The position numbers and the translations under genes are program-made. Of a stretch of 64,000 bases of DNA, positions 20,655 through 32,800 are shown piece by piece. Each line of letters opens with the position of its first letter. The first letter of the stretch is position 1. Source of the DNA: Eunapius fragilis (taxonomy: Eukaryota > Porifera > Demospongiae > Spongillida > Spongillidae); the NCBI GenBank assembly GCA_963681505.1, contig OY811977.1:8737645-8801644 (forward strand). The letters run 5' to 3'. The notes under the pieces were generated by a model that was not told the origin of the DNA, did not search any database, and saw only the letters and a list, made by a program, of their open reading frames with translations.

Positions 20655-23600
20655 TTTAATTAAAAGAATACATGAATACATGAATGTGTACATTATTACA
20701 GATCTAAGCTACACAGTTACTATTATTATTATCACGCACCAAATACACAACAACTAAGATTGGACAGCTTAGTGTCAGCCTGTTGTAGTTAAGCCGTGAT
20801 GTCAGAGCTGATCCCATATGCTCGGGATAGCAGTGCCCATGCATTTGCTCTGACAAGAACCAGGTTGAGCCTACCATAAAGTGTTGAGGTGGCATGAGAT
20901 TTGGAGCAATTTAGCCTAGCCGCCAGCCGAGAGGCAGGGCGTGAAAGATGAAGGCGAGCTTCAGCTCCCCAGCAGCCATATGTTTCAACAGCAAATGGTA
21001 TGCAAGGCCATCCTAGCTCAGAGCACTTAACATCATTGGAGGCATGTTTCCTTTGTTCTGAAACCTGAGTAGATGATCCCGCTGTCACACACGCTTCAGT
21101 GAGGATACTTTGATTAAGCGGTGATGCAACTGTGAGATCAAAAGCTGCAAGGTTTGATGAAGCAGACATTAAATGAGCCCTGTTTGGAATAGAATAAGCA
21201 TCAAACAGCAACTGAAACTGTTTGTTCTCTATTATCATGGACAGCATCTTTTCGATCATTGGACACTCAAGCAACTCATCAATAGAAATGACTTCTGCTG
21301 GGGAAATACTGGTCCAAAGATTGGAGAAGATGATGACTAGTGTTGGTAGCAAAGCCTGACATTGAAAACGAAGACATGAAACCACCCCTGCTCAAACTCA
21401 GCTGGGCTTGTTTCCAAACTAAATCAGAATGCACATGCTATCTGAAAAAGTCTGACGGACCTCCTCATCAAATAACTGCAATCCTTCTAGTGCTACAGAG
21501 GGAGGGGTGCATCTGGAAATATGTACAATCCGACAGAAACCACCACATTGACGTAGCAGCAACAGAGCAACTGTGAGTCAACAGAACCTACCTCTTTTAG
21601 CAGTGCTAAAAACTTAGAGGCGTTTGCCCTTTTCTCCGCAATGGACTTGGGCACAAAAGATTGGGTCCCCAATTGGCACGCCTAAGATTTCGAAGTTCAG
21701 TGCATTTGACTTCTTCATCTCATCAGGAAAGCTTCCAAAGTCTCTTTTACTGAACAATTCACATTTGGAAGTATTTATAAAAAGAGACCTAGTGGAGGAC
21801 CAAGCTGTTTAATAATGCTGAGTGCCTGTAACACTGCCTGTTTTGCCCCATGCAGCAATGACCCCATCATCCATGTACCAGGAGTGAAATGAAAGTTGTG
21901 GGCAAATTGAGTCAGCTGCAATAGCAGTAGCCACCTTATGGAGAACCAAGCAAAAAAGTAAAGGTCCTAATGGGTCTCCCTGCTGGACTCCAGTCTCCGA
22001 CCTCAGTGCACCCATGGCAGACAACAGTAAGGGATGATCACCATAACACCATGCTGCCCATTGGAAGAGCTCAGAAAAGTGTTCCCTGCATTCCTCAAGG
22101 AGAGCTTGCAAGAAACAAGATTAAAAGCATTCCGCAAGTCAATCTTCATCACTACAAAATCATTTTCATTCCTGCTCTTCAACACACATGCGTAACCCAT
22201 GTACAATCTTCTCAACCCCATATGGACAGGCAACACCTAATTGGTGTGGAGAGAAAATATCAGAAGCCTTCACCCTAGTGATCAGACATGGGCATTTGCC
22301 AACCAAACATCTCAACGTTTCTCCTACAGTGATTGGGCAAATATCTGGAGGGGGAGCCAGGTTTATCCTTTGAAAGTGCGATGAGGTTACCACCTACTAG
22401 GAATTTTGAGACCACTAGAGGAAACTCATCGGATGCTAAAAGATTTACTATATCCTTAAGGGAAGAACAGACAGATTTTTGTAATGTAGCCTCAGCAGCA
22501 TCTAGTAGATGCTGAATTCGTAATCCAGATGGTCCACACGCAGTAGCTTTTGGAAAGGACCTTAAGACGGACAAGATATTGAAATCTGGTGGAAGGATAG
22601 GGGGATTTTCAGATGTGTCACATGGAGGGATTACTGGAGGTGGGGCATTTGAATGCTTTGACTTCAACAATTGCCAGGTGGAGTCATTGTTGGGAGCAAT
22701 TCCTGAAGAGTTCAAAACTTGACAAGCCTTGCCATATAACCCATTCTTTGCATGGCTAATGGCTGACTGTATGTTGTAGTCAGAATCTTTGGCATGGGTC
22801 TGGTATGCTTTGGCTGATTCTTGTTGAGAAGCATGCTCCCAGAGGGCTTATAAATGGCCCTTTGACCACAGATCACACAGGGAGTTGATAGAAGGTGGTT
22901 TGTGGTGACGTCCTCTCCTTTTAGAAGATACCAGAACACACTTTGGGAGCAAACAGAGCTTCAGCTAGGCAATCTTGTTGTTAGTATGCAAAATATCTTG
23001 CAACGTTGATGATAAAGTTTTTGCAAATGCTGGTCTTGATTTAGCTGGTATGTGTTGAATAGTACTACAACGTAAGTTGCACCCTTTTTCAAAGGATGGA
23101 AGCTGGGCATTGCTGTCATTAGCATGTAGAACATCCATGTGTGTATTTCTATTAGACCTAGGTGTAGCACATTTCCTCTGATGAGACATGATGTGAGTGG
23201 ATGCCACCAAATGATGACAGTGCAAACAGGTTACCATATTGTTCTCCTGATGCCAGTCTTCAGGAACTGATCCAGGTAGGACGCCTTGCGTGTGTAAATT
23301 GAGGTGATTTTTCCACATTGAAGGGGCTACAAGTTCAGTGCAGTCTTGCAAAATACACTAATTCCTGTGTGGTCTGTCTGACTGTTTTTGTCGATTAAGT
23401 GCAGGAGATGCTGAGGATACACTTAACTGAGAAGAGGGGTGTATGTGGCTCCTAACAGAAGGACCAACCACTTCTGGTGATATGGATGTAGAAGTTGTCA
23501 GTGGTGGTGGCTGTAGCATTTGGTGGTTGTGGTGATTGTGGTTGTGATGTCATTAGCAATGACTGCATGTGGATGTGGTGAAGGTAGTTGTGATAGAGGT

Positions 23601-23851
23601 TGTTGGGTTGGGGAAAAGAGCTGGGGGGACGAAGGTCGCTGCGGTGACGAATGTGGCGATGTCTGCGGCTGCAAAGTTAGAGACAATGCGATTACTGGCA
23701 GCTGCTGCGGATCTACACGTGAGAGTGTGTTTCTAGCCTCCAACACATGAAACGTTGAAAGAGGTGCTGGTTGAGGCTGGATTCGACAATGAGTGTAACT
23801 TGCATTTGCAATTTTTTTCAAGTTTTCAAATTTAACAGTTTTTGGATACAT
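20655..23851 (-). mobile_element. Non-LTR retrotransposon, RT family 1, decayed (reverse transcriptase plus C-terminal nuclease-like domain)
   Basis: The order on the minus strand is as follows. A proline/glutamine-rich N-terminal frame lies at 23851-23498. A C2HC-type finger 'CLHCHHLVASTHIMSHQRKC' lies near 23240-23180. A linker then leads to RT blocks 'ATACGPSGLRIQHLL' (about 22540) and 'GVQQGDPLGPLLF' (about 21980), with the catalytic Y-M-D-D at 21877-21866. The C-terminal part ends at 20789 and contains 'AAFDLTVASPLNQS', which resembles the core strand of a restriction-like nuclease domain. Several frameshifts and stops make it inactive. The 3' tail (about 20740-20660) resembles that of the copy at 55100-56320. 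Confidence 0.75.
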
Positions 23852-23859
23852 GCAGGATA

Positions 23860-24795
23860 GCGCTCTCTACAAAACAGTTCTTACGCATCAAAAATTGGAC
23901 AGTGTATCATAGAGCTACAAAGCGCTGAATTTTAATTAGCCATACATTTCAATGGCAAGCATTACTTTCTTTTAGTTGTCTTGGAATTTTCTCATAATCC
24001 TACATAAGCCCGAATTTCTCTTGCACTGCCCCATATACACTGATATCGCGTCAGAGTAGCAGCCAGAGCTCTCCTCATGCATGCAGGGTTACGAATACGC
24101 TATTTCCTTTTAGAATGCTAAGCTAGCTAGTTTGGGCGTGGAGTAGAGTATAACCATAGCCTGCTGACGTACCCGTCTGGCTATGGTACTGACTTTGGAT
24201 TCACGTGCATCATATCGAATCACGCCTTTGAGTGTGGTTTTACAATTGTTATTCTAGGAAAGTAATCAACCCACGGCCACGCATAATAGTGGAAAATGCC
24301 TACGTCGCAAAAGTCTGCAATTTGGTTGGCCCAATAGCGGCCCGTACATCAGGACATTGGCAAATTCGCACGACAACGGCTATATTCATGATCATATGTA
24401 TATGTCGATTTAGATATTAAAGAGAAGGGATGGGTGCTCGTGCTATTGAATATGGCGGGGATATGGCGGGGGTGCACGAGAATGTTGGGAAAGTGCTGCC
24501 CGCGCCGTGGGTGGACGGGGGGGTTGGGGAGGGGGGGGGGGACGGAGGAGACAACATACACATGTACTCAGAACAATCCCTATGGCTAGACGGTTTCTGT
24601 AAAGTACCCTCCTGCTATAAGAAGGGCAAATTTCGACCGACCTACATGAAAGCCTGCAGTTCGACTAATTAGATTGTGAATTATATTACAGGCCGCCAGC
24701 TGGCGACTATTTAACAGTTCTGCATGCACACGATTTCATTTTTAGTATTCATCAGCCAGCCATCGTGCCGAGCTGTGACATAAGACTAAGAAGCA
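23860..24795. other. Intergenic / 5' flank of the kinase gene
   Basis: No domain-bearing frame. An open frame at 24430-24672 overlaps a G-rich patch and is not convincing. The promoter of the kinase gene presumably lies here, but I see no clear TATA box. Confidence 0.4.
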
Positions 24796-27700
24796 ATGGG
24801 TGGCGCTCAGGGAAAGAGCTCAAAGGAGGTAATAAATATAAATGCATGCATTATAATTATGTACTCTTTCTCCGAATAATCTCTCCTTTCCCGCAGAAAA
24901 TTGTTTAGTGCATGCGCAACTGATATTGACCTCAGCGTAATATATCTTCCTTCCATTGTCTATATCCAGGTTGTAAACGTCTCTCCTTTCAACTGTGATA
25001 GGCTATTTTTGCGATTTATAAACATATACTGAAATGTATAAGCGACCGCATCAAGCCATGCTAACCTACTCTGTTACTGAAAGACACAACGATCGATAAC
25101 AATGGACTGGGGACTAGGAGAAGTAACGTTCGCCAGTGTAAAGGTGCATGCAGCCAACATTCTGGCAGCTCCAATCATATATATTACAGTCAGGATGTTG
25201 TCGCGGACTCCAAGTCATTGTTTAATTTACTGAAATCGATCGTTGTGCCTTTCAATAGCGAATTGTAGGCTTGGCTTTTGCGAAACTAAAGCGACCGAGA
25301 TTTCAGCTATACAGCCTCTGCACAGTTATAGTTTCCGAGCCTTGAGCAGAAGTTACACACGCGCGCAAACACTTACAGGTAGTTCAGCCGAGTTGCTTCC
25401 AAAAGCTACACGTCTAAGTGTAATTACCAGTTAATTACAAACAATGCGTGACTTAATTGTTCCAAAGCAGCTTAAGGTCGGGGATAAGGTCCGAATCAAC
25501 AGAGACTTGACTGCAGTTCGGGAGCTTCAGAAAGGACATGGAGGTTGGAATGATGACATGGAAAAAGTAAGTTTTGGTTGGGTCTCTCTAAGCGTATTTT
25601 CATACATTTCACGCAATTTATGCAATGCAAATGAAATTATTTCTATATGTTTTCTTTATATGTACAGTGTTTGGGAAAGGTCGGAACAGTTAAGCACATG
25701 CATCCATCTGGAGATGTAATAATAGTCGTGGACGGCAATATCTGGAGATTCAATCCTTTATGTTTGGTTATTGAAGTAAAAGGAGCAGGTGGAGAAGGTG
25801 AAGGAGGCGGATCTGAAGGAGGAGGTCTAGGAGGAAGAGGTATATGATATCCTTTCATAAGACAGTTTCGATCAATATCGTGCACAATACATCTGGCTGT
25901 ATAGATACTATGGTCTATGTGTTAGAGTTCATGCAGCTTTCAAGTTCCAAGTTGCACGTGATACACTGTCTTTCTCATTGAACCTAACAGATATGGATTT
26001 ACTCAAACTACTGTTGTATGCTGCAGCCACTGCTGCAGCTTCTACATCTTCAGCCCGCTCTCACAAACCAACGAGAAAGGTGCCTTACATCCTTAGATTC
26101 AATCAAATTACCTCTCTGCTTTAATTGTATTGTATAATACATTGATAGCATGCTTGATATATTCCAGTAACTGTGCATGCGCTTGCATATCAGAAAGGCA
26201 GAGGCAAATCCATGCTGTATTAGAAATGCATGTGTATAGAATCTCAAGTCATTTAGAATGTAACATTGAAACACAATAATTTGCAGCATCCTTCAGTGTG
26301 TTGTTTCTGCAGTTTTTTTTTTTTTTACAGATCATTGCCTTGGTTTTTTTTTCTTATAATTAGATGGAAATAAGGTTTTGCCATGTGCACCACTTGTGTT
26401 CTGACTGAAGCCACACACATGCATGTTCATGCCAATGTGTTTTGTTTCCTCAGTTCAATATTGGTGACAACGTTCGTGTACTGAATGATATTGGCATAGT
26501 GCGTCGCCTGCAAGACAGTCATGGAGGTTGGAACAATGATATGGCAGAGGTACGTCTGGGGTCAAAAACGTTCTGACTGGACTGACCCGCCAACATTTAG
26601 AGCATAGGACAAACTGGTAAAGTGCTGAATGTGGACAGTGATGGAGATGTAAAAATTGCAGTAAAAGGTGGAAGCTGGACCTATAATCCACTGTGCTTGG
26701 TACCAGTACATAAGGACCCATCATGTGTGGTGAGTATAAATGAATGCATGAATGTCTGCATGCAATGAAGCTGTATTGTAACACCACTTTCAGTTTAAAA
26801 CTGGTGACATGGTCTATGTACTAGACGATGCTGATGTTATACGTTTCCTGCAAGAGGGTCACGGGGGCTGGACTGATAAGATGTCATCAGTATGTATTTT
26901 AATTTGCTCCTGCATTGGACTTCACTTCTAAAAAAAAATCATTTTGTTAGAGTCTGGGACAAACAGGTCAAGTGATGTGTCTGGACAGTCATGGTGATGT
27001 AAAAGTTGCAACCCGAGATGGGAACTGGACCTACAACCCACTGTGCTTGCTACCAGTAAACAGAGACTCTTCATGCGCAGTGAGTGCATTATGATCTGTC
27101 CCACAAGTATGAGATCCTAGAAACTATTCGCGTTGTGTTCAGTACAAGCCCGGTGACACAGTTCGTGTACGGAATGATATTGATGAAGTGCGTCGCCTGC
27201 AAGACAGCCATGGAGTTTGGGTTGAAACCATGTCAGCAGTATGTCTGCAATATGCATTATCCTAGGCCTGCTACTACTGGGACAAAATTGCCTTCTTATT
27301 CCTCTTCCCCTAGTGTATAGGAAAAACTGGTAAAGTGCTCGCTGTAGAGAGTGATGGAGATTTGAAGGTTGTTGTTGGTGGTGACATGTGGACATTTCAC
27401 CCCATGTGTTTGGAAGCTGATACCTCACCAAAAGGAGCAGTCATATCCAGTACTGAATACATATGGAGTAAAAGCAAGACTTAAAACTGAGGGGGTGGAG
27501 TGGGTTGCACTCCTTATTAAGTGATGGGCACATGCAGTACTTTTATCAGAAATGTAGTATTTGCAAATTTTTACTCATGCATGTAACCTGTGCATGGATA
27601 CAATGAGTGAAAAAGTGATTGTACAGATCAAATATTACATCTCAAACAAAATGCATTTATATGGTACCCACCTTAAGTTGAGTGTGTGATTACACTTTCA

Positions 27701-29801
27701 GTCTTTTCTGGTTCATATTTTCTTTCAATATACTGAATGAGATTATATTGATTTCTCCAACAGATAAAATTTAGGTTTTTCCGTCTATTATGTTAGTTAT
27801 AATAAAAGTGCTTACCAAACAGATATGGGTGACATGCTGAGGGCAAGGAAACTGCTGTCATCAGTTATTTCTGGAAAAGCTGAAGAAGTTAGAAAAGTGC
27901 TACAGACCAATCCAGAGCTGGTACGAAACGCATGCATTGATTGTAAAGGATTGATGTATAAATGCATAAATGTGTGGACAGAAATGGAAGAAAAAGAAGT
28001 TAGTTTTATCCTTCCATTCCAAAATCATTCTTAACAGTGGAAAATATATCATAATAAAATGAATTGCCAACTTACACTGCAGTTCACATGATAAGGCTTA
28101 CTTTGAAATGTGTAGGTAGGAAGATCACATCATTCTTTTTTTTTCCAGGTCAATGTGCAAGTGTCCAATAAGTCTGCGCTTCACTGTGCAGTGGCTGCAA
28201 ATAACCCTAGTGTGTTAAAAGCAATCCTTGAATTTAAACCAAACTTGGAAATAAAAGTAATTACATTTGCGAGTTTAGGTAGAGATTAATGTTAGGTGTA
28301 TCCAAAATGAAGGATGAGGATGGAGACACACCACTTCACCTGACTGCACAGAGGTATCACTTTAAACTGCCGGCTTACTGTAATGTTCATTTAATTATTG
28401 CATGTTTATCACATTTATAATTGCAGAGATAATGAAGAAATTGTGGAACCTCTGTTAACTGCTGGAGCAAATGTCAATGCAAAAAACAACAAAGGAATCA
28501 CAAAACTCATGATAGCTGCAGCAAAGGGACAGCAGAAGGTGACAAAGATGCTCTTGAAACGACCAAACATTGATCCTCAACAGCAGGTAAACCGAACATA
28601 AGAAATGTTACACCATATCAACCACCATAACCTCTGCACCCAGGACAAAGATGGGGACACTGCAATTCATTTTGCTGTAGCTAGAGAGAGAGTGGAGTGT
28701 CTTAAAATACTCTTGGAAGCTGGTGCAATTCCAACCACAAGAAATGAAAAGGGCCTCACTCCGCTGCATGAAGCTGCTAGGAGAGGTTGTGTATCGTAAG
28801 TGATTATTGGAAGTGATTACATCATATTGTAAGTGATTACATCATATTGTAAATGGCTAGATCATATCATCAATCATTGTAACAAGCTAGCAAATATAGG
28901 TGCAGCATGAAGGAATGTGCCAGAGATTCTAGTTGCAATGTCCAATAACAGAACTTGGCATTGTGTAATGCGTTATACCCACTTGCATACCACAAATATC
29001 TATTTTTAGGGCATTACTAATAATATGGTTTAAACAACAAGAAATTGTATTCTAATCTGTATTTCATCAGTGCCATTGAGATATTCATCAAAGTCACCCC
29101 TCAATACATCAATATCAAGATGGATGATGGATGTACAACACTGCACTTGGCTGCTCTGAATGGCAATATCTATGTTGTTAATGCTCTTGCTGCTGTGGTG
29201 AGTTATGTGTTAGTTAATGTACATTATACCAATGTGGCACGAGAAACCCAAACACAAACAGCTCCACAACTAGAGCTAACAATGTGGCGCCGAAGGCGCC
29301 TCGTTCACTTAAAGAGGACGTTTATTAAGGAGAGGGGAGTTAGTGAGTTTCAATGAAGAGCTTCGGGAGGGAGGGACGGTGCAATTTGAGGGCGGATTCG
29401 GAGAGGGGGTGAAAAGTTGAGGGGCGTAGCCGGCCTTCGGCCCCCCCCCTCCCCCCCCCTACCCTGCCCTAAGCCCTAATTTTCTTCTCTCACACTCACA
29501 GTCCTCCGGACTGTTTACTTTATATGTTATTGTAGGACCTTTAGTTTCCATAGCTTGCGATGCCTTCACATTTCTTTGTTCGTGAAACTCCTCATCTTGG
29601 GATACCTTTGCATATCTTAGTTCTCAAACTCTTTCATTCTAATGACCCATTTCACCAGCCCTGCATGTGGCCTTGGGAATCCATAACTTCTTACATTTAC
29701 TTTTGGAGATGACAAAGAGTAATTACTGAATCGCAGTATTCACACAGCTCTGTTCATATGGCACACACACACATGCACACACACACACAACACACACACA
29801 C

Positions 29802-29849
<48 letters not shown>

Positions 29850-32800
29850 GGTATAAACTATCAACGTTTCAGGAAGTGCAATGGTACACCTACCATGATT
29901 ATAAAAAAGTTATGCAGAACGTTCATGGTTACAGAGATGCGTACATTTTAACACAATCCTTAAGTTTTTTTTCTCTCTGGGATGTATAGCTTATATGCAG
30001 TGCCTTACAGTAGCTAAATGACATTGTCTTAGGAACAATGCAGCCTTGATGTGAAGAATTCCAAGGAACAGACAGCTCTTCACATAGCTCTGGTTGCTGG
30101 ACAACTGTCAATTGCAGAGCAACTAGTTGGCTATGGAGCAGATATGAATGCTGTTGACAGAGATGGTGATACACCCCTCCATTATGCTTTTGTGTTACCT
30201 AAGATGGCAGCACCTTCAAAGGACACGCCTCAGCTTCTTAAGGTAATCGACATAACCAATGAAGGCAATGATTAAATCACCCAACCCATTTCCCAAGGTT
30301 CAAGATAAACTTCGATCTAATCTTCCATCTGATAGTGGAGCATGTAACAGGATCATTTGGGCAAGTTTTCTGGTCCAGGAGGGCGCCCGTGCAGAGATCA
30401 AAAACAAGAAAGGGAAGTCTGTATTAGAGTTGTGTGGAAATCAGTATGCTGACAGCATCATGCAGTTTAAAAGAACTAAAGGGTATGAATGTATATATGC
30501 TTAGCAGTAGTTTAATCTACTGTAATTGTAACAAACTATTTTAAAGTATGTTAAAAAAATATTGTTCCTATCAAGTCTACATGTAGCTCCACTACAATAA
30601 TTCAGCCATCATAGATCACTCGAACAGTATTTTTATGCAATTGTACTTCAATTTAAGAACACATGACAGTAAAGAGATTGCATCTAGTATGCGTTAATTT
30701 TCACCAGTAATATAGACCACATTCCTAGAATTGTGGTGCTCTATAACTTGTAAAGGTTTCGATTCAATTTCAGATCATTTCATGGATGCTTACGTCCTAA
30801 AAGATCCAGTCATTCAGAAGTTGTACGTGTAAGTTGTTGATTTTTTTTTTCACAGATAGATGCTCTTTAGTCCTTACATTGTTTAATGATAGGTGTTTTA
30901 ATTATGGAGATAATAGATGATACATGGAAAAAAAATCTGTTAGATGTTAATTAAACTCAGTCTTTTACTTCTGTCACTTCATGAATGCAGGCATTATCAT
31001 CTTCAAGAAGTGAAGGTGAGTTTTTCTATACAGACAATGCTATTCTTCAAAGCTTGTGGTATGTAAATTAATGATCAGGGGAATCACATGACATTGTGCT
31101 GAAAGAGAAACTTGGAGAAGGAGGGCAGGGGAGGGGGCTGTGTACAAAGCTGTGTTGAAGTCTAATGGAACTTTAATTGCTGCAAAAAAAGTGAATGTGG
31201 CATCTGTAGGTACTGCTGAAAAAGAGGTATTGATTGCTCCGTAAGCATAGTATGAGCATTGTACCTCACCCCATACCATGTGCTGGATCTTTAGCTCTCA
31301 GCTTTGAAAGGGGTGAGACATAAAAATATTGTGCAATTCTATGGAGTTACTAAAGACCCTGATGGAGGCATTCTGTTACTGATGGGTAAAGTGTTATTAG
31401 AACAGTAATACAAGCACTTTAATTGAACATTTTATTCAGAACTTGCTGAGGATTCCTTGTACCATGCAGTTTGTAAGCTTACCCCTGACACCAGAAGAAG
31501 CATCAGTTGGGCCACTCAAGTTGCACAAGGTGGCTATCCTAATGCAACCTACACTTCAGTTTAATTCCATTGCAGGAATGCGCTATCTTCATTATGATGC
31601 CCCGGATACTATACTGCATGGAGATTTAAAATCTCTCAATGGTTAGCATTTATAGAAATTTATTTGCTCAATTGCTACTGACAAGATAATTGCAGTGCTT
31701 TCATTACCTTGGGTTCACTGTCCCAGCACTGTTTAATAAGAGCAGACAGGAATTCAGGGCATGATGGTGGAATATCTGGACGCTGGATATTATGTGTTTA
31801 GAATACATGTGCTTAAATGCAATGTAAAAACAGAAGCATATGATACCACAAGCATATAGTAACTGCTACTTACATATGATACAACTGCTATACCTTGTTG
31901 TTCTTTATTACTTGGGGGCGGGGTCAGACACGTGACGTTTTGATATAGTACTGAATAAAAATGGATTCCGGATTCCCACAACCTTGAAATCAATGGGTGG
32001 GGGGGGGGGGGGGTGGAGATGTCATAATTACGTCATCTTTTCCTAAATAGTTTGGAGACGCCCCCTTACCGAACTGCATTTATCAAACTCTACATGGTTT
32101 ACTCCCTTTCCTGTCATGTTTTGTCGTACACTTACCCACCTTGCCGGTTGATGATGTGATGTTGGGTTGGACACACCGAGAGCAATGTACCCAGCTCCCC
32201 TCTATAAACTCCCACGAAAGCAGCATTCACAGACGGTTGCAATCAGGATACCTCCCGTTACCTGCTTGTACAGTACATCATGTCCTATACGTCTAGGGGC
32301 ATAGGTAGCACCATTCAATCATGTGGTGATTTTACAAGTTTTTTTTTTAATCAATGGCATATGTGAAATCAAAAATTGATTGGTTTGCGGCCTTTTTTTT
32401 CACTGTGAATGGCTGCAGATCTGTCATCTAGACAGGTATATCACAGCAGGCACTGTTAGCTTCCTGGTGTGATGCCCACAGGTGCCTAGCTGCTTCCTGT
32501 TTTGGTTCAGCTCTGAATTCGTTACATCACTGCATATGATTTCATGCATAATTTTAGAATTTAATGTTGCGCTCATTTAGAAGACACCCCGCGTAGCTAG
32601 GTCTTAACAAGAATACGTTACCAATATACAGACTACCTCAAGCAACATCAAGCCTATGGCAGATGAGGGTATGATGGAGACTTGTATGTTCTACAGCAGG
32701 CAGAGATTATTTAACCTTTAATCTCCAGGGCCAAGTCCTACGCGTAGGACCAATATTTGTAAATTCATTATAAATTGAAATGCAGGTTTTTGGCATCCAT

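Noticed and set aside
24430-24672. Glycine-rich 80-codon frame upstream of the kinase gene
   Set aside because: Depends on a G run, with no domain or splice link to the gene.
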